A stretch of DNA of 64,000 nucleotides from Arachidicoccus sp. Its GTDB lineage: Bacteria > Bacteroidota > Bacteroidia > Chitinophagales > Chitinophagaceae. Position numbers and translations under genes: made by a program. The notes below the pieces were generated by a model. It was not told the DNA's origin. It saw nothing but the letters and a program-made list of their open reading frames with translations, and searched no databases. The DNA is taken from NCBI GenBank assembly GCA_028283605.1, contig JAPWKH010000018.1, positions 124,001-188,000 of the forward strand. The letters run 5' to 3'. This document shows, piece after piece, positions 46,248-56,700 of the stretch (position 1 is the stretch's first letter; the number at the start of each line of letters is the position of its first letter).

Positions 46248-47375
46248 ATGGAAGAAAACGAAATAAGAATATTATTGGATAAATACTTTTCCGGTATATG
46301 CACCGAAGAGGAGATATCTGAATTAAATACATGGTATGAAAGGCTTGGTAAAGGTAGCTATAAACCCGTACCTAATAAAGTATATACTTATCAGGAAGAA
46401 TATATAGACGAAAGATTTAAGATGTTGTCTCAAATTATAGATCAACAATCGTCTGGATTTAAAAAACGATCCTTTTTAAGGATAGCTGCAATTTTGTTCC
46501 TATTTATAGGAACGGGAATATTTATGTATTTACATTATCGTTCAGAGTATAAATCATTAATAGCAATCAATCAAAAAATCGGAGTGCCGGGTAGTAACGG
46601 TGCTGTACTAACCCTGTCCAACGGCAGGCAGATTGTGCTGGACAGCGTTAACGGATCTGTTGCTGTGCAGGGAAATAAACAAGTAGTAAATGATTCAGGT
46701 AAATTATCTTATCATCCTGGAAATATTGAAAATACCGAAGTAGTGTATAATACTTTAAGTACACCAAGAGGAAGGCAATATACTTTGATATTACCTGACG
46801 GAACGAAAGCTATGCTAAATGCGGCTTCTTCAATAAAATATCCTACAGCATTTACAGAAAATAAGCGTGAAGTAGAAGTTTCGGGCGAAGTATATTTTGA
46901 AGTTGTGCATAATACATCTATGCCTTTTACTGTAAAATCGGGTAACATCATTATACACGATATTGGGACACATTTTGATATAATAAATTATCCCGATGAA
47001 TCTTTTGTAAAAACTACACTTTTGGAAGGTGCTGTAGCAGTAGAAGCAAACAGTATTTCCAAGCAATTGCAGCCCGGAGATCAAGCCGTAATCACAAATA
47101 ATAATGAATTTAAAATAAAACAATTGCCGGATGTGGAGGATGTAATAGCATGGACAAAAGGCATTATAGATTTTAACAGTGTGGATATTGCTACATTATT
47201 ACAGCAATTAAGTCGTTGGTACAATGTGGATATTGTTTATAAAACCGATGTTCCGCAAGGGAGTATTTCCGGTGGCATTCCAAGAAATACGGAATTGCCA
47301 GTAATTATAAAAGCATTAAATGCAGACGGGATTCATTGTAATTTGTCAGGGTCGCAATTGATCGTAACGCAGTAA
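46248..47375 (+). CDS. FecR-family anti-sigma factor (PUL 3)
   Basis: Inner-membrane anti-sigma. A short cytosolic N-terminal part of about 80 residues (LLDKYFSGICTEEEISELNTW) is followed by a membrane segment (about 83-99, IAAILFLFIGTGIFMYL). The FecR domain has GRQYTLILPDGTKAMLNAASS, VSGEVYFEVVHNTSMPFTV and IHDIGTHFDIINY. DUF4974 begins FNSVDIATLLQQLSRWYNVDI. It is 375 aa. The start is ATG 46248. It is divergent from the sigma gene it presumably controls and is followed by susC after a hairpin-containing gap. Confidence 0.92.
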   Translation: MEENEIRILLDKYFSGICTEEEISELNTWYERLGKGSYKPVPNKVYTYQEEYIDERFKMLSQIIDQQSSGFKKRSFLRIAAILFLFIGTGIFMYLHYRSEYKSLIAINQKIGVPGSNGAVLTLSNGRQIVLDSVNGSVAVQGNKQVVNDSGKLSYHPGNIENTEVVYNTLSTPRGRQYTLILPDGTKAMLNAASSIKYPTAFTENKREVEVSGEVYFEVVHNTSMPFTVKSGNIIIHDIGTHFDIINYPDESFVKTTLLEGAVAVEANSISKQLQPGDQAVITNNNEFKIKQLPDVEDVIAWTKGIIDFNSVDIATLLQQLSRWYNVDIVYKTDVPQGSISGGIPRNTELPVIIKALNADGIHCNLSGSQLIVTQ

Positions 47376-47422
47376 GTAAAAGGTAAGAAAATTATAATTT
47401 TAAATGGCCGCCGAATAAAAAA

Positions 47423-47494
47423 CCGGAATCCTCTCGCGAAGGAAACCGGCAAACGATTGTGGTGTGCGTGATATAAAATTCGGCAGAAGCCGAA
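47423..47494 (+). promoter_or_regulatory. Two hairpins in the fecR-susC gap (PUL 3)
   Basis: Hairpin A: CCGG (47423-47426) with CCGG (47446-47449), then after an AA/AA internal loop TCCT (47429-47432) with AGGA (47440-47443). Hairpin B: TTCGGC (47479-47484) with GCCGAA (47489-47494) around an AGAA loop, a perfect 6-bp stem. Both are much more GC-rich than the flanking DNA and lie about 50-120 nt past the fecR stop. Confidence 0.55.
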
Positions 47495-47596
47495 ACTTGG
47501 ATAATATATTGTTTCACCCAAAATCAAAGCAAAAATATGCAATTAATCGTTACGAATTGCTTGCAGGATAGCCATATCCAAGAAAGGCGCAATTCG

Positions 47597-50500
47597 ATGT
47601 TCAAAAAAATTTGGTTTATGACTCGATGGACTTCCATTGTGCTGCTTGTAACTTGTTTACACGTAAGTGCCCGTACATTTTCACAGCGCATTACATTAAA
47701 AGAAAAAAAAGCCTCGCTGGCTAAGGTTCTTAAGGTGATACAGAAACAAAGCGGTTATGTAATGCTGTATAAAGACGAATGGCTAAGAACTGCGCAACCC
47801 GTAACTCTTAGTGCAGATAACGAACCGCTCAGTGATGTTTTAAATGAATGTTTTCGCAATCAGCCATTAACATACAGCATCGGCGACAAGATAATCATTA
47901 TCAAGCCGAGTGTACAGAAACCTGTACATCCTGAAGCAAATACAAGTGCTACTCAGAATGTACGTCAGGTAATTACAATTACAGGTACGATACAAGATAA
48001 TCTGAATAATGCGCTTAAAGGTGTAACAATCCAAAATTTAAACTCAGGTAAAATAGTTCTTACAGATTCTTTGGGCAGATTTAATATTGAAGCAAGTAAA
48101 GAAGACTCACTTACTGCAACCTATGTGGGATATCAAATTTACAGATGGAAAATATCTTCTTCCTTTTCTTATGATATTATCCTAAGCCCAATTGCCGGCA
48201 GTCTAAATGATGTTGTTATCACAGGCTTTGGGCAGAAGCAAAAACTTACAAGTGTAGTTGGTTCTATAGCTTCTGTAAATGTGGAAGAGCTACAACATCC
48301 TGTTGCGAATTTGACCACAATGTTAGCTGGGCGCATTGCCGGAGTGATTGGAGTCCAAAGAACCGGTTTGCCTGGTAGTAATGCAGCTGATATCTACATA
48401 CGTGGCATCCAAAGTTTTGGAAGCGTTAACGGTACGGCAAATCCTGTTGGGCCTTTAATTATTATAGATGGGGTGCAAAACAGGGATATAAATGATTATG
48501 ATCCTGAAGATATACAATCTTTTTCAGTACTAAAAGATGCTGCTGCTACAGCGCTATATGGATCTTTAGGTGCCAATGGTGTCATTTTAATTACTACAAA
48601 AAGAGGAAGCGCAGCAAAAAGTCAGATTATGGGGCAATTTTTAGAGGGCGTTACCACATTTACCAAAAAGCCTAAAATGGCCAACGGTGAAACATATATG
48701 AATTTAACAAATGAAGCAGATATTGCGTCTGGTTATGCGCCACAATTTACACAAGATTATATTGACAGTACTTTGTCGCCAACTGCCAATCATTATGTAT
48801 ATCCAAACGTTGATTGGTTTAAACAGGTATTTAATAATCATTCTACTAACAGGAAGGCGACAGTAAGCGCTACGGGTGGGTCTGCAAACACCCAATATTA
48901 TGTTGCTTTAAATTATTATGATGAAACAGCGATGTTAAAGCAAGATCCTGCCCAAAACCAGTATAATTCCGGAACCGATTTTAAGCGTTATAATTTCACA
49001 TCTAATGTGGATATGAAATGGACTAAAACAACTAAATTTTCTTTGTCGCTCTCCGGATATATTACCTCTTTCAATCAGCCGGGTAAGGGTGCGGATGTTA
49101 CATACCAGCAAGTTATGACCGCGAGCCCGGTATATACTCCTCCATATTATCCAGGCGACTTGGTCGCAGGGGTTCCGGGTGGGACTACGCCATCTCCCAA
49201 TCCATGGGCTGTAGCGACGCAGACAGGATATACAAATATTTATACATCCCAATTAAACAGCACATTGTCTTTACAGCAAGATTTCAGCTTTTGGATAAAG
49301 GGGCTTTCTGCTAGTGCTCAATATTCTTTTGATAATACTGAGATAAACAATAATGCTAGAACAAGACAAAGAAGTTTATGGTATGTAAATCAATCTCAAC
49401 CCTATAAAGCCGACGGATCGTTAAATTTGAAGCAAACACTTGCCGGCTCAGACAATCTTACCTTTGGCGAATCAAGTTCTGGTAATCGGCAAAACAGCCT
49501 TCAGGGACAAATTAATTATGATAGGTCTTTTGGAGATCATCATGTTACCGGCATGTTGGTATATAACCAATTGAGCTCGGTAAATCCTTATTCCACAAGT
49601 TATACGGCTTATATTCCTCATCATCAACAAAATTATGCGGCAAAAGCAGCCTATTCTTATAAAAACACTTATTTATTTGAATTTAACTTAGGGTATAATG
49701 GCTCTGAAGATTATGCACCAAATAAAAGATTTGGTTGGTTTCCTGCTCCTGGTATTGGCTGGTTAGTTTCAAATGAAAGTTTTTTTAAGCCAATTTCGAA
49801 CGTGTTTCAATACTTTAAAATTCGTTATACGGATGGTTTATCAGGTGCTCCAGGTACTGGATTACGTTTTGGATATCTTACATTAGTTGCTACAAATACT
49901 GGCGCTTCTTTTGGTACTACCGGGGCATATACCTCTTATGGCAGTGGAATAAATATTTCTCAATATGGTACAAATGTGCAATGGGCCGTTTCACATACAA
50001 GAGACTTGGGGATAGATTTCCATACAGTTAACGACCACCTGCAATTTGTGTTAGATTATTTTTATTCACACAGAACCAAAGTTTTTTTACAAAGAGCAGA
50101 TTTTCCTCTGTATGCAGGTTTGCAACAACAAATTGTTGGAAACTATGGAGTAGTAAATGCCTCCGGATTTGATGGGCAAGTAACATTAACGCCTATGCGT
50201 ATAGGAAGCAAAATGACTCTGGGTTTTAACGGAACTTTTACTTACGATCAGGATAGACTTATTGATGCTGCTTCCCCAACTTATGCCGATCCATATCAAC
50301 AGAGAGTAGGACAAAATGTTCAAGCCCAATACGGATATATTGCTGAAGGTCTCTTTACAAGTCAAGCTGAAATAGCTAGTAGTGCAGATCAGAGATCACT
50401 TGGGGGTAGTCCAAGAATAGGCGATATTAAATATAAAGATTTAAATGCAGACGGCGTTATCAATCAATTTGATCAAACTAAAATCAGTAGGGGAAATGTT

Positions 50501-50985
50501 CCGAAATGGGAATTTGGTGCAGGTTTTAATTTTACTTATGGAAACTTCTATATAAGTGCTTTCTTCCAGGGTAACATTGGTTCTTATATAACTTTGAGCG
50601 GAATGGCACAAGATCCTTTCACTATAGGGCAAAATGCTTATGCTATTATATCTGATAGATGGACACCAGAAAATCCTCAAAGCCATCCTTTTTATCCTCG
50701 CTTAGGATATGGGACGGCGGTAACTGGGAATAATGATATAGCGAGCACATGGTGGGTTAAAAATATCAGTTTTGTCAGATTCAAGACCTTGGATATAGGT
50801 TATAATATAAAAAATAAAAAATGGATGAATTCGATGGGTTTGCATAATCTTCAAATATATTTTGACGGTATCAACTTATGTATTGGAGTCCATTTAAATT
50901 GTGGGATCCTGAATTAAGTACAACTACCGGCAATGTATATCCCAATACAAGAAATCTTTCTTTAGGAATAAGAGCTAATTTTTAA
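47597..50985 (+). pseudogene. susC/ragA (PUL 3) with a one-base frameshift near its 3' end
   Basis: A TonB-dependent SusC transporter with an STN domain (RITLKEKKASLAKVLKVIQKQ), the plug signature LIIIDGVQNRDINDYDPEDI and KDAAATALYGSLGANGVILITT, and a near-complete barrel. Near 50882-50884 the reading frame shifts. The uninterrupted frame ends GINLCIGVHLNCGILN at 50917, whereas the +1 frame from 50881 continues YWSPFKLWDPELSTTTGNVY and ends LGIRANF at 50985, the proper SusC end. Restoring one T (GTATTGG to GTATTTGG) repairs the conserved INLCIWSPFKLWDPE. The last barrel strand would be lost, or this is a homopolymer sequencing error. The frame opens at ATG 47537; ATG 47597 gives the better signal. 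Confidence 0.82.
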
Positions 50986-51012
50986 CTTATCACTTTTCAT
51001 AAACGTATTGAA

Positions 51013-52886
51013 ATGAAAACAAAAGCATTATATTTATTTTTTATAACTCCAATAATTATAGTATCAATAAATTTATTAAGTTCCTGTAATAAGTATCTTA
51101 ATACAGTTCCTACAGGACTACTTCGGTATGATAGTATATATTCTTCATTATCTAATACTAATGCCTATTTGATGGATGTATATTATGGTAGGCCTGATGG
51201 TTTTTATCAAAGATATGCACCTACGAATGATGCTGGGCCTTGGACAGCCGCTTCGGATGAGGCGAACGATTATAGCCAACCATCGATTGTTGCATTGGCT
51301 AATGCAATGAACTTAAGTAGCTGGGGAACTACAAGTGGTACAACGTATTGGACGGATTGGTACAAGTGTATAAGAACTGCTACAGATTTTATTAATCATA
51401 TAGACGGTACTACTGCTGTGGATGTAACAGATTTTCTAAAAGTTCATTTTAAGGCAGAAGCAAGAGGTTTGAGGGCAATTTTTTATTTTTGGTTGTTAAG
51501 GTTGTATGGTCCTATACCTATATTACATGATGAAATAGATGTAAATGCATCCGGATCTTCTGTATATATTCCTCGCACTCCTTTTGATACATGTGTCAGT
51601 TATATTGTATCGCAATTGGATTCGGCATATGATGAAATCCAATCTGTATCAAATGCCGATCATCTAGGTTCTACACCTATTTCTCTTGGAACTAATCCGG
51701 AATATGGACGAATCACAACGGGAATTTGTAAGGCATATAAAGAGCAGGTGTTAATGCTTGCCGCCAGTCCATTATTTAATGGAAATACAGATTATGCCGC
51801 TCTTAAAAATAATGATGGAACACAATTAATATCACAAACATCTGACATTAATAAATGGAAATTAGCCGCAGATGCTGCCAAAGCTTTTATAGACGAGTTT
51901 GTGCCAGGTACCTATAGCATATACACTTCAACAGGATCAGATTCCTTTACAAATGCTTATAACTCCTGTAGAAATGTAGTAATAACGGATTGGAACAGCG
52001 AGTGGATTTGGGGCCGCTCTTATCTTAGTTCTGTATCAATTATGTATATGATATTACTCCACCATTAGCAGGTTATAATAGTACTGTAGCAAAAGGAGGA
52101 GGTTTTTTAGCAGTAAATCAATCTATGGTAGATGCTTTTTTTACTAAAAACGGGCGTACGATTACTGATCCCGAATCAGGCTATCAAACTGCTGGTTTTT
52201 CAGATTTTAAAGCGCCATACGATATAAAGGCAAGAAAAACCTATAATCAATGGATTAATAGAGAACCTCGTTTTTATGTAGATGTAACCTACAATAACAG
52301 CTACTGGATAAATCAGGGAACAAGTCCGACTCCGGTAATTGTTGATTATACCTATACCGGCAATTCAGGTAGAAAAAACAGCTCAACAAATTTGGCAGCA
52401 ACCGGGTATAATGTAAGAAAGCAACTCACTTCATCCACATCAAGCAGAAGCTGGTGTTATATAAGGCTTGCACAAATTTATTTAGATTATGTTGAAGCAT
52501 TAAATGAATATGATCCCGGCAATTCGGATATTTTAACTTATCTGAATAAAATCAGACAAAGGGCAGGTATCCCAATTTATGGTAATGGGGCTAATGACGT
52601 TCCTGTACCATCTTCACAGGCAGCTATGAGAACGGCTATTTGGAACGAAAGACAAGTCGAGCTTGCGTTTGAAGAAGTTCGTTACTTTGATGTTCGTCGT
52701 TGGAGAGTTGCCGCTCAAACAATGGGTGCTAGTGTTTATGGAATGAATATGTTTGGCGATTCGACTACATTCTATCAAAAAACACTTGACCAGACAAGAA
52801 GATTTTTACCAAGAGATTATTTATGGCCGATACCTAATACAGAAGTATTGGTTAATAATTCTATGGTTCAAAATCCGGGATGGTAA
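51013..52886 (+). pseudogene. susD/ragB (PUL 3) split by a one-base frameshift
   Basis: A surface glycan-binding lipoprotein interrupted in the middle. The first part (51013-52068) has lipobox LLSSCNKYLNTVPTG and AEARGLRAIFYFWLLRLYGPIPI. The second part (open from before 52125 to 52886) has RLAQIYLDYVEALNEYDP and the end LPRDYLWPIPNTEVL. At about 52038 the frame changes. Adding one A (TCAATTATG to TCAAATTATG) joins them as SVSNYVYDITPPLAGYNST without loss of any residue. The whole would be 625 aa, normal. Both this gene and susC beside it lack exactly one base in a short A/T run. Confidence 0.85.
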
Positions 52887-52919
52887 TATAGATTAATATA
52901 AACTTATAAATTATTCGCT

Positions 52920-53465
52920 ATGATACATATTAAAAATCATTTAAATATAAATAAAAATATAGCATCTGTTGTAGTCTTATTATTATTTTGTTGTGTTATT
53001 TTTTGGGGTTGTGTCAAAAATGATAAACTTTATTCTCCTGAAGAGGGAACAATATATATGCCTCAGGCATATCAAGACAAAGGTAAGCTTGATACATTGT
53101 TTGTAGATTCATCCCTTACCGTTTATTTTGGATCTGCATATGGGGGTTTCAATTCACCAGTAAAAGAAATATCAACAACCTTTGAAGTAGATACGACTTT
53201 AATAGCAAAATATAATACGAATAATATATATTCGGGTAAAACGTACTTTGCATTTCCGGAAGGTTCATATACAATAAGTTCTTTTACGAGCACAATTGAG
53301 CCCGGATCTACAAGTTCTACACCTCTTATATTAACGATTAATACAAGCAATTTATCATTTGGCAAGTATTATATTCTACCCGTTAAGCTTACAAGCGCTT
53401 CGTCAGGAAATATAGATACATCTTTGGCAATCACATATTTTATAAGTGATACATTGAAGCATTAA
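52920..53465 (+). CDS. DUF1735-like surface lipoprotein (PUL 3)
   Basis: A 181-residue lipoprotein whose signal ends near FWGCVKNDKLY (Cys31). The remainder is a single beta-rich domain. EEGTIYMPQAYQDKGKLDTLF and IAKYNTNNIYSGKTYFAFPEGSY fit the DUF1735 (BT_3987-type N-terminal) domain, found after susD and thought to help bind the glycan. It lacks the C-terminal discoidin or catalytic part that often follows, so it is a stand-alone version. The hairpin 24 nt downstream marks the end of the susCD unit. Confidence 0.72.
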   Translation: MIHIKNHLNINKNIASVVVLLLFCCVIFWGCVKNDKLYSPEEGTIYMPQAYQDKGKLDTLFVDSSLTVYFGSAYGGFNSPVKEISTTFEVDTTLIAKYNTNNIYSGKTYFAFPEGSYTISSFTSTIEPGSTSSTPLILTINTSNLSFGKYYILPVKLTSASSGNIDTSLAITYFISDTLKH

Positions 53466-53488
53466 AAGCAATAAAAGTTCAATAAATA

Positions 53489-53527
53489 ATTTATGCATTT
53501 CCCTTATTTAAAGGGAAATGCATAAAT
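53489..53527 (+). terminator. Perfect 17-bp hairpin with TTTATGCA ends
   Basis: Arms 53489-53505 and 53511-53527 are fully complementary around a 5-nt loop (ATTTA). They contain TTATGCATTTCCC and its complement. It is 24 nt downstream of the DUF1735-like gene. The 3' arm ends AAAT and is followed by TCTTATAC, so it is a plausible terminator for the susCD unit. Confidence 0.65.
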
Positions 53528-53552
53528 CTTATACTTTTAAAGTATAAGATTT
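53524..53552 (+). terminator. Second hairpin overlapping the first by four bases
   Basis: AAATCTTATACTTT - T - AAAGTATAAGATTT: a 29-nt near-perfect dyad. Its first four bases are also the last four of the preceding hairpin arm. The two stems therefore compete slightly at the AAAT junction. It could be a second terminator or an alternative fold. Confidence 0.5.
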
Positions 53553-53774
53553 GAAAGATTATTGAGTAAAAATATAAGTGTTTTTAAATCTTTTATTTCT
53601 CAGAATTCTAGCCATTTTTATTATAGAAATGATGTATAATAAAATGTAATAAAAATAAAAATGAAAATTAAACAATAATCTAATGATAAGTTTTTTCAGA
53701 ATTAAAGAATGCATCTCAGGTATTTTATAAGAAGTTATTAAATATTCAATTATCAACACTTAAATATTTTGAAC

Positions 53775-56700
53775 ATGAAAAAGATTTATACTCTTTTCTT
53801 CAGAATCATTACATGTTATCTGTTTTTAAATTGTCCTATGAAAAACACCTCCTATGGCCAACATTTAACCACGGCCAATGGTATAAGCGGTATTAAAACT
53901 TTAAGTCAAATAGGTTTATATTCAGCTGTTACTCCTGATTTTGAATTTTACGCTATTGCTGTCTTTGATCATATTCCTGACAAGCAACTTTTGCAGGAAT
54001 TGCAGAATGCAAAAATTCAAACTATTTCCTGGATTGAAAAAGCAAGTTATCTTGTTAAAATAATGTCCAAGGATACTTACAATACTTTAATGGAAAAAGA
54101 TAGCCAACATGATTTACCTTATCTAGGTATTCGTTTAATAGGAGATGTGCCTTCAAGTCTTAAATTATCCAAGGAATTATATCGTATTGCAACAAACCCT
54201 TTGTCACCTAATGCCTTTGAGGTAAAAAACATTACAATATATGTCTATAACCAGAAATCTGTAAATGCACTAAAGGCATATTTAATCAGCAATGGCATCT
54301 CGGTTTTAGAAAATAACTTCTCTAAGGATGCGGCAAATTCGATTTCTGCCAGAGATGTAACTGCTAAGCAAATTAATGATATAGTAGCATTAAATTATAT
54401 AAGTAATGTCAGTATTTATAGCGATAGTGTAAAAGAATCGGGATTTAAAAATTCTTTATATGCGCAGATCTTCCCGGTCAGTTATGATACCGCAAGCGGT
54501 TATATTGGTCGGAATAATTATTCGGGAAGTGTGGAAGCCTTATCAACTACAGATCCGGAAATGTTAAAAAGATTTCGGAATCGGCTTGTAACTAGTACTA
54601 TATCAGGGATTGGAGATATGACTGCACATGCTGAATTAACTAATGATGTTATGGCTTCTGGAACTAACTTCGATGAATTGGACGGAGGTATAGCTCCTGC
54701 AACAAAACTTATCCAGGCTTCCTTTGATACAGTTTCAACACTCAACAATTACAATGCAGGCTATCACCCATTATCTATAAATACTTCTGTTTTGCCGGGT
54801 TCTTCCCCTGAAGAGAATAGTGTATATAATAGCGTATTATCTAACTGGGATGCGGCCCTACGGTCTCATTCCGATTTAATGTTTTCCGCATCGTCAGGAA
54901 ATAGTGGAAGTGCAACAGGCACCGCTGGATATCCTGCGGGATGGAATAATTTATGGTATCAAACGGGAGGCAAGAACAGTTTTACAGTGTCAAATATAGT
55001 ATATCCCGGACTATTGGTTACTGGAGGAGGAGGAAGTTGTGGGCCTACCAATGATGGAAGACTTGCACCCCAGATTTGTACTGAGGGGAATTCCGGTACC
55101 AGCTTTGCTTCCCCCAATATTGCGGGTCAAATAAGTGATTTGTTTGAAGCCTATACGGCTGTGTATAATACAACACCGAGATCCGATGTGGTAAAAGCTG
55201 TTCTAATGAATACTGCGCAGGATATATATAAACGTGGTCCTGACTTTCGTTCAGGATATGGCGAGTCCAATCCTTTGGAGGCGTTAAAAGCCATTAAAGA
55301 GCATACTTTCTTAACCGGCACTGTAGATCAAGGAGAAGGTATTGCGCCAATCGTACATACACTTGATGTAAGTAGCGGGTTGAGACAATTAAGGGTTATG
55401 CTTTATTGGCACGATTACCAAGGCACTCCAAACGCATCAAAAATATTAGTGAATGATTTGGATTTAAAAGTGGTAACACCTGCCGGCGATACAGTTTTGC
55501 CATGGATATTAAATCTCGATACTGCGCATATAGCAGATACAGCAACACGGGGCATCGATACCTTAAATAATCAGGAACAAGTAACTATCAATGATCCGAT
55601 GGCAGGGACATATAAGTTTTTGATATATGGAAAGGAAGTACCTATGGGGCCTCAGGATTATGTGCTTACTTATATGCTTAACCCTTATCATATTAAAATT
55701 ACAACACCTGCCGGGTTTAGATTGCCACCGGTAAATTATTTCAATCCTTCCAGCTTTTTCGGGTTTACATGGGATTATTCATTAAATACCGATAATACAG
55801 ATGACAGTATACAGGTATTTCTTCAACGACAAGCTGGAGAACCTTTTACACAAATCGGAAGTGTTGGTACACGTGCATTAAATGGGGGTGGAGGAACTGC
55901 TGGTGTGGTGCCGGCTGACGAATCAGCTCCTGTTGGGTTTTATTTAAATTATCCCATACCTGCTAATTTTCCAATAACCACTACGGCACGCATTATTGTA
56001 AAACAAAAAAATCAGCCTTATGCCGATACAAGTGGATATTATCAATATTCACCAATGGTGGATAGTTTAAAAGTCATCTCCTCTTGTCCTGAAAAAGTAA
56101 TCTTGCAATGGAAGAATATGGACAGCTTGCCTGCGGGCGGGCGATATATTATTTACCGGCTTGGAACAACTTTAATGGAACCAGTTGATAGTGTACCCTC
56201 AACACAAGACAGTATAACCTTAACAGCAGAAAATCTATTAGGTGCCGGACAAATTTTTTCTAACGATGAATGGTTCTCCGTTGCTGCCAGATATCCGAAT
56301 GGGATGTTGAGTTATCGAACCAGTCCTGTAACACAGCGAATGACCAATTCTGTGCTTGCAGGCTCACCTTTGGCTCCGGGCACAATACCTCAAACATCAT
56401 TTACGCTATGTAAAGCCGATACAGCAGTGCTACATGTAGATCCGAATTATATCAAAGATAGTGTTCGTTGGTTTAAGGACGGACAAGCGGTTGAAGGAGG
56501 CACTACCGATACTATGCGTATAACTATGGATGAATTTGGTAATTACATCTATAAATCCTATTACCAAGGCTGTGCATTTACGAGCGATACTTTTTATGTA
56601 TATAAAACTTCTAACGATATCACATTAAGTGATACTGTATATACTAACACACAAGCTTGGCGTTGCTTTGTATACAAAGGAGATTACAGCGACAATAATG

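Noticed and set aside
47537-47596. ATG 47537 as the start of the PUL 3 susC, with a short stretch resembling the end of fecR
   Set aside because: The added 20 residues are polar and would bury the signal peptide; the similarity covers about 16 bases and is probably chance.
50881-50917. Reading the end of the PUL 3 susC as a natural short C terminus
   Set aside because: The other two SusC proteins end with an aromatic residue after a final strand, and the +1 frame supplies exactly that end; a frameshift explains the data better.
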